Shown piece after piece: positions 56,276 to 64,000 of a DNA stretch of 64,000 nt. Under the pieces are notes generated by a model, which made no database searches, was not told the DNA's origin, and worked only from the letters and a program-made list of their open reading frames with translations. The stretch's first letter is position 1. Every line of letters begins with the position of its first letter. The position numbers and the translations under genes were made by a program. This stretch comes from Akkermansia muciniphila (GTDB taxonomy: Bacteria; Verrucomicrobiota; Verrucomicrobiia; Verrucomicrobiales; V1-33): positions 21,610 to 85,609 of the forward strand of contig CAMDJM010000012.1 of assembly GCA_945900785.1 (NCBI GenBank), written 5' to 3'.

Positions 56276-56304
56276 ATCACCGCAATGAGAATTATTGCAG
56301 TGAT
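56276..56304. promoter_or_regulatory. Inverted repeat upstream of the precursor peptide gene
   Basis: ATCACCGCAAT (56276-56286) and ATTGCAGTGAT (56294-56304) are reverse complements with one mismatch, spaced by 7 bases. They lie 24-52 bases upstream of the peptide ATG (56252) in an AT-rich region. The position suits an operator or the 5' end of the transcript. No regulator gene is present nearby. Confidence 0.45.
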
Positions 56305-56571
56305 GAGACACAATTACCAGAATTTAAAATGCGCGCAAGTTTTTCCAAAAAATTCGTATTTTCCATACTTTACTAATTTCCATAAGCATTCAAGGGTGCT
56401 TAAATTTTTGAGCCGCAAACCCCGCGAAGAACTGAATTCGCCACGCGTTTTCCCACCAACGGACCGACCCGCCGGTTGAATCAAGGAGGAAACAATCCTT
56501 TGGGGAGGCGGTTTCCGGTCGGTTGAAATTGGACAGGAGCTGGGCCTGTTTTATCCGGCTGATGATTATTA
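56305..56571. other. AT-rich gap between peptide gene and ABC-2 permease
   Basis: No gene is seen. The first about 100 bases next to the peptide are AT-rich, in contrast to the rest of the window, and likely include its promoter. The part near 56540-56575, after the permease stop, contains small palindromic words (CTGATGATTATTATCAG, about 56559-56575) that could end permease transcription. Confidence 0.4.
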
Positions 56572-57387
56572 TCAGGCATCGCCAAACACCCGCTTCCGCA
56601 GCAGGCGGAGATCCAGGGGAATCAATACCAGCAGCATGAGCAGGCTCAGGCCGGCGGCGGCGGGGAGGTGCCAGGTGAGTTCGCCCCGGAGGAGAAGCCA
56701 GCGAAGGCCTTCTGAGAGGTGGTGCAGCGGGTTCACCTGCACCATGGCTTCCAGCCATGGCACGGGCGGCAGGGGAAAATAGGTGCTGCTGGCAAAACCC
56801 AGTGGCAGGATGACGAGGAAAAACGGCAGTCCCATGTGATCGATACTGGGCAGCGTAGCGGTGAACAGCAGGCCCAGGGCGGAGAAAGCGAGGGACGCCA
56901 GAAATAACAAGGGAATAGCCAGAGGCAGCCATCCCCAATGCAGGGTGAGAGCCCCCGCCATGCCAAATCCAGTGAGGACCAGACAGACGAGGAGGGCGTA
57001 GCTGGTGGACAGGGTAGCGGCCCAGAGGGCTTCTCCCCAGACCACGTGTTCGAGCCGGACCTGGGTGGTAAGCTGGCCTTCCCAGGATTTTTGGTAGTGC
57101 ATCCGCATGTAGGCGGAAAACAAGGACTGGAAAAACGCGGTCATGAAGACGGTATAGGCCAGGATGCCCGGGGCGAGGTAGTTCAGATAACTGATGGGGC
57201 CCCCGCCCCATTCCAACTGGTTGATCTGACGCCCGAGACCGACGCCAAAGGCGAGGAGCATCACCAGTGGTTCACACACGGGGGGCAAAGCGGCAGTGTG
57301 CCAATTCCGCAAATGCACGCGCAGGTGCCGCAGCAGCACGGCGCGGCTTTGCCAATCAAAGGCGGGGAGATAGCTGGCGGGACTCAT
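56572..57387 (-). CDS. ABC-2 type transporter permease
   Basis: This 271-residue inner-membrane permease has about six helices and the typical C-terminal ABC-2 signature region (PLGFASSTYFPLPPVPWLEAMVQ, then NPLHHLSEGLRW). It belongs to the NodJ/DrrB-like group of exporters for drugs, polysaccharides or lipids. Its start overlaps the ATPase stop as ATGA, so the two form one transporter. The substrate is unknown. It is upstream of, but probably not part of, the peptide export cluster. Confidence 0.88.
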   Translation of the reverse strand: MSPASYLPAFDWQSRAVLLRHLRVHLRNWHTAALPPVCEPLVMLLAFGVGLGRQINQLEWGGGPISYLNYLAPGILAYTVFMTAFFQSLFSAYMRMHYQKSWEGQLTTQVRLEHVVWGEALWAATLSTSYALLVCLVLTGFGMAGALTLHWGWLPLAIPLLFLASLAFSALGLLFTATLPSIDHMGLPFFLVILPLGFASSTYFPLPPVPWLEAMVQVNPLHHLSEGLRWLLLRGELTWHLPAAAGLSLLMLLVLIPLDLRLLRKRVFGDA

Positions 57388-58310
57388 GGGGATTCGCTGC
57401 CGAGAGCGAGGAAAAGATCATCCAGGGTGGGCGGGCGGACTTCGTAGCGCAGGGTGGGAAAGGCGGCGACGAAGGCGGCCAACTGAATGGCTTCCAGGGC
57501 AATGTGCCAGTCCTCCAGCACGCGGGCCGGTTTGTTATGGTGCTGCTGGAGCCAGGGTTCGACTTCTGAAAATCCGGGTGTGTTAGCCGGAATCACAACA
57601 ATGTGATCCCCGACGACATCGCCCAGCAGGGAGCGGGTGGTGCCGGTGGCGCGGACTTTGCCGGATTGCAGCAGGATGAGGCGGTCGGAAAGCCGCTCCG
57701 CTTCATCCATGTAATGGGTGGTCAGCACCACCGCCATGCCGGCGGCGCGGAGGTTGGAGACGAGTTCCCACACACCCATGCGGGCCTGGGGATCGAGTCC
57801 GGTGGTGGGTTCATCCAGGAAGACCACCTGTGGCTGATGGACCACGGCGCGGGCGATCATGAGGCGCCGCTTGTAGCCGCCGGAGAGAGTGTCCGGTTTT
57901 TTGTCAGCATATTCCGTCAGGCCGAATTGATCCAGCAGGGCCGCGATCCGGCGGGTCAGGTCCGGCAACAGCGGCCGGTAGTAGCGGGCGGTTTGCTCCA
58001 GATTTCCCCGCACCGTGAAGTCGGTGTCGAAGGTATCGTCCTGGGTGCAAACCCCGAGGGCACGGCGCGCCGCATCCCCATCCGTAGTGAGATCATGCCC
58101 CGCGATCCGGATGGTGCCGGCATCCGGCCGGAGGAACCCGTAGCACATTTTCAGCGAGGTGGTTTTCCCCGCGCCATTGGGGCCCAGCAATCCGATGACC
58201 TCCCCGGCATGGCACATCAGATCCACGCCATCGACGACGAGTTTGCCACCAAGGGTTTTTTTCAGCCCCCGCACATCAAGCAGGGGTTGGGGGGGAGCGG
58301 AAATGGACAT
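57384..58310 (-). CDS. ABC transporter ATP-binding protein
   Basis: This 308-residue ATPase has GPNGAGKTT Walker A, the LSGGYKRRL signature and VVFLDEPTTGLD Walker B, with HYMDEAERL after it. It is the NodI/DrrA type and works with the overlapping ABC-2 permease. The ATG at 58310 is chosen; the frame is open further upstream with no family match. The C-terminal part (FSEVEPWLQQHHNK and PTLDDLFLAL) is typical of this group. Confidence 0.92.
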   Translation of the reverse strand: MSISAPPQPLLDVRGLKKTLGGKLVVDGVDLMCHAGEVIGLLGPNGAGKTTSLKMCYGFLRPDAGTIRIAGHDLTTDGDAARRALGVCTQDDTFDTDFTVRGNLEQTARYYRPLLPDLTRRIAALLDQFGLTEYADKKPDTLSGGYKRRLMIARAVVHQPQVVFLDEPTTGLDPQARMGVWELVSNLRAAGMAVVLTTHYMDEAERLSDRLILLQSGKVRATGTTRSLLGDVVGDHIVVIPANTPGFSEVEPWLQQHHNKPARVLEDWHIALEAIQLAAFVAAFPTLRYEVRPPTLDDLFLALGSESP

Positions 58311-58348
58311 TTTCGAGCCGATAGGCGCAATCCTCCGGCGTGGCAACT

Positions 58349-58885
58349 TCAATTGACGGCGGGGGATTCCACGAGGGTTTTGAGGGAGGTGAGTCCTTTG
58401 GTGAATTGGGGTCCACACATTTTTTCGCAGCCGATGAAGAAGTCCATCACTTTGGCAATGAAGGGCTGGGGACCATACATGATCCAGGAGACAAGGGTGT
58501 TGGCGCCCTGGGGTTCGAGGGTGAATTCGACGGTGTTGGTGGCGGCGAAGGGTTTACGGAATTCCATGCGCACGCGGACCAATTGATCCGGCGTGGTTTC
58601 GGTGATGATCATGGTGCCTTCACCGACCTTGCGGTTGCCGGACCAGGTGTAGCTGGCACCCGGGCCGCTGTCCGGCCCGCTGTAGGTTAGCACACTGGAG
58701 GGATCTTCGCTGGCCCAGGGGTTCCAGGACTGGAATTTGTGCAAGTCCTGGAGCCACGGGTAGATCACGGCAGGGCTGGCGCCGATGGCGATGCTGCGGG
58801 TGTAGCGGAAAGTGTCCGGTTTTCTGGAGATGACGATGAGGAGCGTGATCAACAGCAGAGCAAGAACGATCAGAGCAGGAATCAT
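58349..58885 (-). CDS. SRPBCC-family protein with membrane anchor
   Basis: This 178-residue protein has one N-terminal membrane helix (about 4-20) and a SRPBCC/polyketide-cyclase-like domain (IAIGASPAVIYPWLQDLHKFQSWNPW, YTWSGN, FTLEPQGANTLVSWIM). SRPBCC proteins form a deep hydrophobic pocket for lipids or other small molecules. The function here is unknown. The start at 58885 gives the standard domain. It lies upstream of the ABC genes on the same strand (38-base gap). Confidence 0.8.
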   Translation of the reverse strand: MIPALIVLALLLITLLIVISRKPDTFRYTRSIAIGASPAVIYPWLQDLHKFQSWNPWASEDPSSVLTYSGPDSGPGASYTWSGNRKVGEGTMIITETTPDQLVRVRMEFRKPFAATNTVEFTLEPQGANTLVSWIMYGPQPFIAKVMDFFIGCEKMCGPQFTKGLTSLKTLVESPAVN

Positions 58886-58998
58886 GGCGCGGTTTTTGGT
58901 TTGGGTGGATTGGTTTGGATGAAAGATCACGGCGCAGGAGATGAGCCATGGGTGACAATCCATTCCTTGCGCACCGGATCGCGGAGCGGACCGGACCT

Positions 58999-59799
58999 TC
59001 AGAGTTTGAAGCGGGGGTTCTGGCTGAGGAATTCCAGGGGGTTTTGATAGAGAATGCGGTCGATGAAAGTGGCGTCGTAGCCTCGGTGGCGCATTTGCAG
59101 GGCGGTGCGGGGGACGGCGAGGGGATCGCTGTGGCCCCAGTCGCAGGCGCTGTTCAGCCAGATGTTCTGGTGACCGTAGAGTTCCAGCATATCGATGGCA
59201 CGGTTCGGCGTGGCTTTGCTTTCCGGATAGAGGGTGATGCCGGCCCAGAAGCCGCGGTCCAGCACGAGGGGGGCGGTGTGTTCCTCCACGTGGTCGATGA
59301 TGACGCGCTCCGGGCGGAGGGTGCTGAAGTTTTGGATGGCATCCAGGATGAGCCGGGTGCCTTTCAGCTTATCCTCGAGGTGCGGGGTGTGCACGAGGAC
59401 GAGTTGATCGTGATCGGCCGCCAGTTGAAGGTGTTTTTCGAGAATGAGGAGTTCGTTGCGGCTGTTTTTATTCAGGCCGATCTCGCCGATCCCGAGGACG
59501 TTCGGCTTGGCAAGGAGATCCGGGATGAGGGCGATGACATCATCGGCCAGGGCGGTGTCTTCGGATTCCTTGGGGTTGATGCAGAGCCAGGTGTAGTGCG
59601 GGAGATGATATTTGGCCGCGCGCCGGGGCTCGTATTCAGTGAGTTGCAGGAAGTAGTCGTAAAAACCGTGGGCGTTTTTCCGGTCGTAGCCGGCCCAGAA
59701 GGCGGGCTCGCAGACGGCAGCGCAGCCGGCGGTGACCATGGCGGCATAGTCATCGGTGGTGCGGCTGACCATGTGTCCGTGGGGTTCGATGTAGCGCAT
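58999..59799 (-). CDS. TatD-family metal-dependent hydrolase (EboB-like)
   Basis: This 266-residue TIM-barrel hydrolase has metal-binding PHGHM near the N-terminus and HTPHLED in the middle. SRTTDDY, CEPAFWAGYD and the C-terminal SACDWGHSDPLAVP are shared with EboB of the ebo (edge/eustigmatophyte-bacteria operon) clusters. EboB function is not known in detail; ebo genes are linked to transport or modification of secondary metabolites in cyanobacteria and others. Other ebo genes are not clearly seen here. A small conserved-looking protein gene precedes it on the same strand. Confidence 0.8.
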   Translation of the reverse strand: MRYIEPHGHMVSRTTDDYAAMVTAGCAAVCEPAFWAGYDRKNAHGFYDYFLQLTEYEPRRAAKYHLPHYTWLCINPKESEDTALADDVIALIPDLLAKPNVLGIGEIGLNKNSRNELLILEKHLQLAADHDQLVLVHTPHLEDKLKGTRLILDAIQNFSTLRPERVIIDHVEEHTAPLVLDRGFWAGITLYPESKATPNRAIDMLELYGHQNIWLNSACDWGHSDPLAVPRTALQMRHRGYDATFIDRILYQNPLEFLSQNPRFKL

Positions 59800-59890
59800 G
59801 GTGGGGAAAAGGTTTCGATGTTCAGTGGACCTTTTTCAGCAGGGCCAAAGGGAAGAAATGAGGCGGGCCGGCCGCCCGCTTCGGCTGGGC

Positions 59891-60160
59891 TTAGCTGATT
59901 TTAGGTTCTTTTTTCGGGGCCCCCAAGGCTCCCTGGATGGTGGCGGCGGGGATCGGTTCCTGGCTTTGATCGCTGAGGGATTCCAGGATGCGGCGGGCGC
60001 GGTGGGGCCCGGTGCTTAGCAGGATGGGCAAGGCCTCCCGCAAGGCCTCCAGCCGGTAATCCCCGTCCTGACCGTGACGTTGCACACGATCCAGGAAGGA
60101 GGCCAGATCAAGGAGGCTGGCGCGGGCGGCGATGAATTGGAGGTCCGGCAGGGAAGGCAT
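59891..60160 (-). CDS. Small helical protein upstream of EboB-like gene
   Basis: This 89-residue protein is rich in helices (FIAARASLLDLASFLDRVQRHG, YRLEALREALPILL) and has a Lys/Pro-rich tail. I do not recognise the family with certainty. It lies 91 bases upstream of the EboB-like gene on the same strand and may belong with it. It has no signal peptide or membrane helix. Confidence 0.55.
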   Translation of the reverse strand: MPSLPDLQFIAARASLLDLASFLDRVQRHGQDGDYRLEALREALPILLSTGPHRARRILESLSDQSQEPIPAATIQGALGAPKKEPKIS

Positions 60161-60231
60161 AGGGGAAGGATTCCGGATACGGAGGGTGCCGGGTGGCTCT
60201 TTCCCGGGAGCTGCGGCGCCGGGGATTTTGG

Positions 60232-61080
60232 CTAGTAACTGCCGGGAGTGAACAGATTCATCGGCACCATGGTGGCTTCCGCAGAGGCCAATCCAGGACC
60301 AGGAGCCCGGCCGCTGCCCATGGCGATGAGCTGGCTGACGGTGACGAAGCGGTAGCCCCGGGACAGCAGGCCATCCAGCGTGGCAGGCATGGCATCCACA
60401 CTCGGCGGATGGATGTCATGGACAAGGATGATGCCGCCGGGGTTTGTCTGCCCCAGAATGCGGCTGGTGATGACCGCCGGGCCGGGGCGCTTCCAGTCTT
60501 CCGGATCGACGGACCAGAGAATGGTGGGATAGCCGTATTCGCTCATGATGAGCTGTTTCTGACGGGCGGTAATGGCTCCGTAAGGCGGGCGATACATGCG
60601 TGGGGCGGTGCCAGTGATACCCACGATGCCGGCCGTGGCGCGGTCGAGTTCGCTGCGGATGCCGCTGTCGCTCAAACCGGACATTTTTGCATGGGTCCAG
60701 GTGTGGTTGGCCATCTCATGGCCATCGGCGACGATGCGGCGGACGATATTGGGATAGCGGGCCACATTGGTGCCGACGCAGAAGAAGGTGGCTCTGATGC
60801 CCCGGCTGGCCAGCATGTCGAGGAGCCGGGGGGTATTGGAGGCGTGCGGTCCATCATCAAAAGTGATGGCGATGAAGGGGTTGCTGATGCCTTTTACACT
60901 GCTGTAGCTGAGTTGGGTGCCGGGAGGGAGGCTGCCTGTGGGCATGTTCACCCCTTGATTCTTCAAGCCGGGCCGGGAAATCGGCGGTGGCGCAGCCACG
61001 GTGTGGCCCGCTTTTTTACGCTGACAGCCCGTCTGGGTGAAGGCGAAGGCCACGAGACAGAGCAAAGGGAAAAGCTTCAT
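60232..61080 (-). CDS. Polysaccharide deacetylase lipoprotein
   Basis: This 282-residue NodB-type deacetylase has a lipoprotein signal peptide (TQTGC, Cys19). The metal and catalytic motifs are TFDDGP (73-78), HTWTH with His126 and His130, RPPYG, and SVDPEDW. It likely removes acetyl groups from peptidoglycan or another extracellular glycan. The ATG at 61080 is chosen for the signal peptide over an upstream frame. Confidence 0.9.
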   Translation of the reverse strand: MKLFPLLCLVAFAFTQTGCQRKKAGHTVAAPPPISRPGLKNQGVNMPTGSLPPGTQLSYSSVKGISNPFIAITFDDGPHASNTPRLLDMLASRGIRATFFCVGTNVARYPNIVRRIVADGHEMANHTWTHAKMSGLSDSGIRSELDRATAGIVGITGTAPRMYRPPYGAITARQKQLIMSEYGYPTILWSVDPEDWKRPGPAVITSRILGQTNPGGIILVHDIHPPSVDAMPATLDGLLSRGYRFVTVSQLIAMGSGRAPGPGLASAEATMVPMNLFTPGSY

Positions 61081-61297
61081 AGGAATGAGAAATGCAGGGA
61101 GTTTCACGATCATCATGCCGGACAGTAAGTCACCGGTCAAGTGCGGGACGGGTTCCCTGCGGATGGGGTGCCGGACAAAAAAGAGCAGTGCTGTCCGGGC
61201 GGCGTTTCTGCTGGTCTGATTTCAACGGGTTGGAAGCCCACGGGCCGGCACGGGCGGGAAATCTGCACATGGAATGACCAGCAACGCGGCAGGGGGA

Positions 61298-63124
61298 TCA
61301 GTCCTCAAGATAGAACAAAATATCGCTGAGTGTTTCTGTGAGGGCCTGGAGGGTAGTCCAGGATCGGGATTGGATGGCGGAGGCGATGGCTTCGAGGTTG
61401 CTGGCGATATCAGAGGCGTCTTTTTCACTGAGACCGCCGGCGGTGAGGGCTTCGGCGCGTTGGCGCAGGGTTTTGGCGCTGGCGAGGAGACCGGGGGGCG
61501 CCGGGGTTGCTTTACCGGTTGGCCCGGGAGGGGTTCCGGAGGGTTTGCTGGCGTCTTCGTCTTCGTCTGCGGCGTCCCCGTCGTCTTCGTATTCCTCTTC
61601 GTCACCGTGATCATCATCGAAGTCAGGATCGTCCGCGAAGAGGGCCGCCAGGTTGGCGCGGGCGGCATCAAGGTTAAGGCGGTGCTGGCCGTGGGTGTCG
61701 ATGGTGAGGGTTTCGGAGCGGCCGGTTAGTTTTTCAATGCCGGTGACAGTGAGGAGTCCATTCAAGTCGAGCTGGAATTGAACGACGATGGGGCTGTTGC
61801 TGGGTTGTGGGGTGAGATTTTCGAGGGCGAATTCTCCCAGAAGCGTGTTTTGTTCCGGGGTGGGTGCTTCGCCTTGGTGGACTGATATCTCGACGCGCTC
61901 CTGGTTGTCAACGTTGGTGTAGTAAACTTCGGCGCGGCGGACGGGGAGGGGCGTGCCGCGGGGGATCAGGGGAGCGGAAATGAGCTGCCAATCCGCGAGG
62001 ACGGCGGTGCTGTAGGTGTGGGCGGTGATGTCAATGAGGATGGCGGGAGCCGGGGCTCCGGCCAGGGCAGATCCCTGGATGGCGGCTCCCATGGCGACCA
62101 CCAGGTCGGGGTTGATTTCGTGCCGCGGGACTTTGCCGAGGCTGGCCCGGAGCAGTTCGTGGACAAAAGGGGTGCGGGTGGCTCCGCCCACGAGCATGAT
62201 CCGGTCAATTTGCCGGGCGGTGACGCCACCATCGCTGAGGGCGCGGCGGACGCAGTCGATCGTTTTAGTCAAAAAGGTGAGGATGATTTCCTCATAAGTG
62301 GTGCGGGCCACTTCGGTGATGAGGTGGTGTTTTTCCGTTAGATAATCCTCCTGGACGTTGGTGAAAGGGTCGCTGCTGAGGCGGATTTTGGCTTGTTCCA
62401 TGACGCCCTTGAGACGGCGGCGGGCGGCTGCGGGGAGAGCGGGTGCCCCGGGCTGGGCGGCGAAGCGCCCGGCGGCGAGTTCAACGAGCGCGTCGTCGAA
62501 GTCGTCGCCGCCGAGGTGGGTGTCGCCGTGGCTGGCTTTGACTTCGACGATGCCTTTTTCCACGCAGACGAGGGAGACATCGAAGGTGCCGCCGCCGAGA
62601 TCGTAGACGAGCATGGTCTCGCCTTCGCGGTCGCCGTCCGGGTCGCCGGCACCATAGGCGAGGGCGGCGGCGGTGGGTTCGTTGAGGATGCGGAGGACTT
62701 CCAGCCCGGCGAGGGCACCGGCGGTTTGGGTGGCTTTGCGCTGGGCTTCGTTGAAGAAGGCGGGAACGGTGATCACGGCCTGGGTGACGGGCTGGCCGAG
62801 GTGGGCTTCGGCGGCGCGCTTGAGTTCGCCCAGGATGAGGGCGCTGATTTCTTCCGGTGAGTAGGAACGCTCACCCAGGGTTTCCGTGTGGGCGGTGCCC
62901 ATGTGGCGCTTGATGGAAAGAATGGTGTTCTCCGGTGAGGAGATTTGCTGGTTTTTCGCGGCCTGGCCGATGATGAGTTTCCCGGCAGGATCAAGGCCGA
63001 CGGCGCTGGGCATGGTAGGCTGGCCAGCCACAGGGATCACAGTTAGGGTGCCGTCAATGACGACGGCAATGGCGGAATTGGTAGTGCCGAGGTCAATGCC
63101 GGCGACGATGGGAAGGGGTTTCAT
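61298..63124 (-). CDS. DnaK/Hsp70-family chaperone, acidic-linker paralogue
   Basis: This 608-residue Hsp70 has the ATPase-domain motifs GIDLGTTNSAIAV, EPTAAALAYG, VYDLGGGTFDVSL and VGGATRTP. The substrate-binding beta domain is short (ENLTPQPSNSPIVVQFQLDLNG), and a strongly acidic linker (DFDDDHGDEEEYEDDGD) follows before a final helical part. Housekeeping DnaK lacks such a linker. The GrpE-like gene just upstream on the same strand suggests a dedicated co-chaperone. It is probably a specialised Hsp70 rather than the main one. Confidence 0.88.
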   Translation of the reverse strand: MKPLPIVAGIDLGTTNSAIAVVIDGTLTVIPVAGQPTMPSAVGLDPAGKLIIGQAAKNQQISSPENTILSIKRHMGTAHTETLGERSYSPEEISALILGELKRAAEAHLGQPVTQAVITVPAFFNEAQRKATQTAGALAGLEVLRILNEPTAAALAYGAGDPDGDREGETMLVYDLGGGTFDVSLVCVEKGIVEVKASHGDTHLGGDDFDDALVELAAGRFAAQPGAPALPAAARRRLKGVMEQAKIRLSSDPFTNVQEDYLTEKHHLITEVARTTYEEIILTFLTKTIDCVRRALSDGGVTARQIDRIMLVGGATRTPFVHELLRASLGKVPRHEINPDLVVAMGAAIQGSALAGAPAPAILIDITAHTYSTAVLADWQLISAPLIPRGTPLPVRRAEVYYTNVDNQERVEISVHQGEAPTPEQNTLLGEFALENLTPQPSNSPIVVQFQLDLNGLLTVTGIEKLTGRSETLTIDTHGQHRLNLDAARANLAALFADDPDFDDDHGDEEEYEDDGDAADEDEDASKPSGTPPGPTGKATPAPPGLLASAKTLRQRAEALTAGGLSEKDASDIASNLEAIASAIQSRSWTTLQALTETLSDILFYLED

Positions 63125-63188
63125 AATAGTGAAGGTAAAATGATTTCTCGAAGGGAAATGGTGCTGGACAGGGGGTGATGGTTTTTTG

Positions 63189-63905
63189 TCAGGGCAGCCG
63201 GGAGACTTTGACGTGGGCCGTGCGGATGACGCGTCGGTTGGAAGTGAGCCGCCAGCCGCTGAGGAGTTCGGCCAGGACGGTGTGGTCTGGCAGGGAGGCA
63301 TCGGTGTGGACCTCCACAGCCGTCATGGTGGCAGGGTCAAAGGCGGTGCCCGCAGCGGTGATGCGCTCCAAGCCGGCGCGGGTGAGGAGGGTGTCCATGT
63401 GGCTGCTGAGGATGAAGTGGGCGTCTTTTTGGGAATCCCAGGCGGCCTGCCATGGGGCGAGGGCGGCACGGGCCCCGGGCCACCAGGTGGAAGGGGTGGC
63501 GGGTGGGGTGCGGAAGGCGGTGGCCGCACGCGTCAGGCGGTCGGCCATTTCGATGAGCGGGAGGAGCAGGGCTTCACTGTCCGATGCGGATGCGGCGGTG
63601 GGCGCGGTGGTGCGGGCGGCGGTGTGGAGATCGCGCACCATGTTGCCGACTGCGGAGATGGAGGTGCCGAACTCCTTTAAAATCTCCATCTGGCGGCGGG
63701 CCGTGCGGCGGGACTCAGCCCCGGCGGCGGCCAGTTCCTCACGGATTTCAAGGAAAGGGTCTTCTGGTTCTGGTTCTTCGTATTCGTCTTCTGCCTCTGC
63801 TTCCGCTTCCGCTTCCCCGTGATCTTCTGCTTCAACAGCGTCTCCGGGCTTCATGGTTCCGGCAGGTGTTGGGGCCGGTGCGGTGGGGGATGCTGCTTCC
63901 ATCAT
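63189..63905 (-). CDS. GrpE-like nucleotide exchange factor (N-terminus possibly beyond window)
   Basis: The C-terminal part (LERITAAGTAFDPATMTAVEV, then LLSGWRLTSNRRVIRTAHVKVS) matches the GrpE beta domain that releases ADP from DnaK. Upstream are a long helix and an acidic low-complexity N-terminus rich in Glu (EAEAEAEDEYEEPEPED). GrpE domains of this type are usually shorter. The frame has no stop to the window edge, so a longer N-terminus beyond 64000 is possible; the ATG at 63905 is one candidate start. It ends 64 bases before the DnaK-like gene. Confidence 0.75.
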   Translation of the reverse strand: MMEAASPTAPAPTPAGTMKPGDAVEAEDHGEAEAEAEAEDEYEEPEPEDPFLEIREELAAAGAESRRTARRQMEILKEFGTSISAVGNMVRDLHTAARTTAPTAASASDSEALLLPLIEMADRLTRAATAFRTPPATPSTWWPGARAALAPWQAAWDSQKDAHFILSSHMDTLLTRAGLERITAAGTAFDPATMTAVEVHTDASLPDHTVLAELLSGWRLTSNRRVIRTAHVKVSRLP

Positions 63906-64000
63906 TCCCGCAACTTCACCGGAATGAATGCTGGTCCCGCTGGAGTTGGCCTCCGCAGGAAGATCCGGGACCGGTGGGGCATCCGGGCCGGTGGGGCTGT

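Noticed and set aside
56390..57211. Minus-strand 273-codon frame overlapping the ABC-2 permease
   Set aside because: The overlapping frame 56572-57387 has clear membrane helices and ABC-2 motifs and couples with the ATPase gene; the other is a shadow.
1..64000. CRISPR arrays, prophage or transposase genes
   Set aside because: No regularly spaced direct repeats of CRISPR size, no phage structural genes and no transposase were seen, despite many small palindromes.

Overview
The window looks like chromosomal DNA of a Verrucomicrobiota-type (PVC superphylum) bacterium. The clues are a PVC-type secreted dehydrogenase with a haem-binding CxxCH tail, a sulfatase, a giant CotH/LamG/lamin-tail protein, a giant prepilin-type protein with chitobiase-like repeats, many lipoproteins and a fairly high G+C content. 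I saw no rRNA, canonical tRNA, CRISPR array, prophage or transposase gene. There are many small palindromic or MITE-like repeats, and some of them lie inside coding sequence.

Layout. 1-4.8 kb: end of leuS, accD-folC, and an FAD oxidoreductase/DUF1365 pair. 4.8-7.2 kb: pfkA and a D-alanyl-D-alanine carboxypeptidase on the minus strand. 7.2-11.5 kb: an RNA-surveillance/repair locus with a Ro60-type TROVE protein, four tandem Y RNAs (three carry a circularly permuted tRNA mimic) and the RNA ligase rtcB. 11.6-16.5 kb: M48 peptidase, argC, argJ and an M29 aminopeptidase. 16.5-18.2 kb: a frameshifted HNH nuclease with its small partner, and a Phd/PIN toxin-antitoxin pair. 18.5-25.3 kb: PVC dehydrogenase, PQQ-propeller protein, CDF transporter and sulfatase. 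25.3-30.6 kb: Zn-ribbon protein, CBS-type pyrophosphatase, mutY, a lipoprotein and an OmpA-like protein. 30.9-35.7 kb: the giant CotH protein. 35.8-43.5 kb: SDR, lipocalin, ispD, M16 peptidase, L,D-transpeptidase, SH3-like protein and an RF-like GGQ protein. 43.7-49.0 kb: the giant prepilin-like gene. 49.4-56.3 kb: a peptide phosphorylation/export locus. 56.5-64 kb: ABC-2 exporter, SRPBCC protein, EboB-like hydrolase, polysaccharide deacetylase, and a DnaK/GrpE-like pair at the edge.

Two regions stand out. The first is the Ro-Y RNA-RtcB locus at 7.6-11.5 kb. The second, which I consider the best candidate for an undescribed system, is the minus-strand cluster at 49.4-56.3 kb. It holds a 69-residue precursor with a double-glycine leader and a Lys/Ser-repeat core, a lipoprotein TolC-like channel, a C39-peptidase ABC transporter, an HlyD-type adaptor and an SRPK-like Ser/Thr kinase. 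The kinase's glycine-rich loop has moved from its N-terminus into its C-lobe. A kinase of the SR-protein type beside a KS-repeat peptide suggests a secreted peptide that is phosphorylated before or during export. This is inference from gene content and motifs.

Three genes (HNH nuclease, prepilin-like giant, TolC-like lipoprotein) each need a single-base frameshift to restore the expected protein. This could be real decay, programmed frameshifting or assembly error, and the reads should be inspected.
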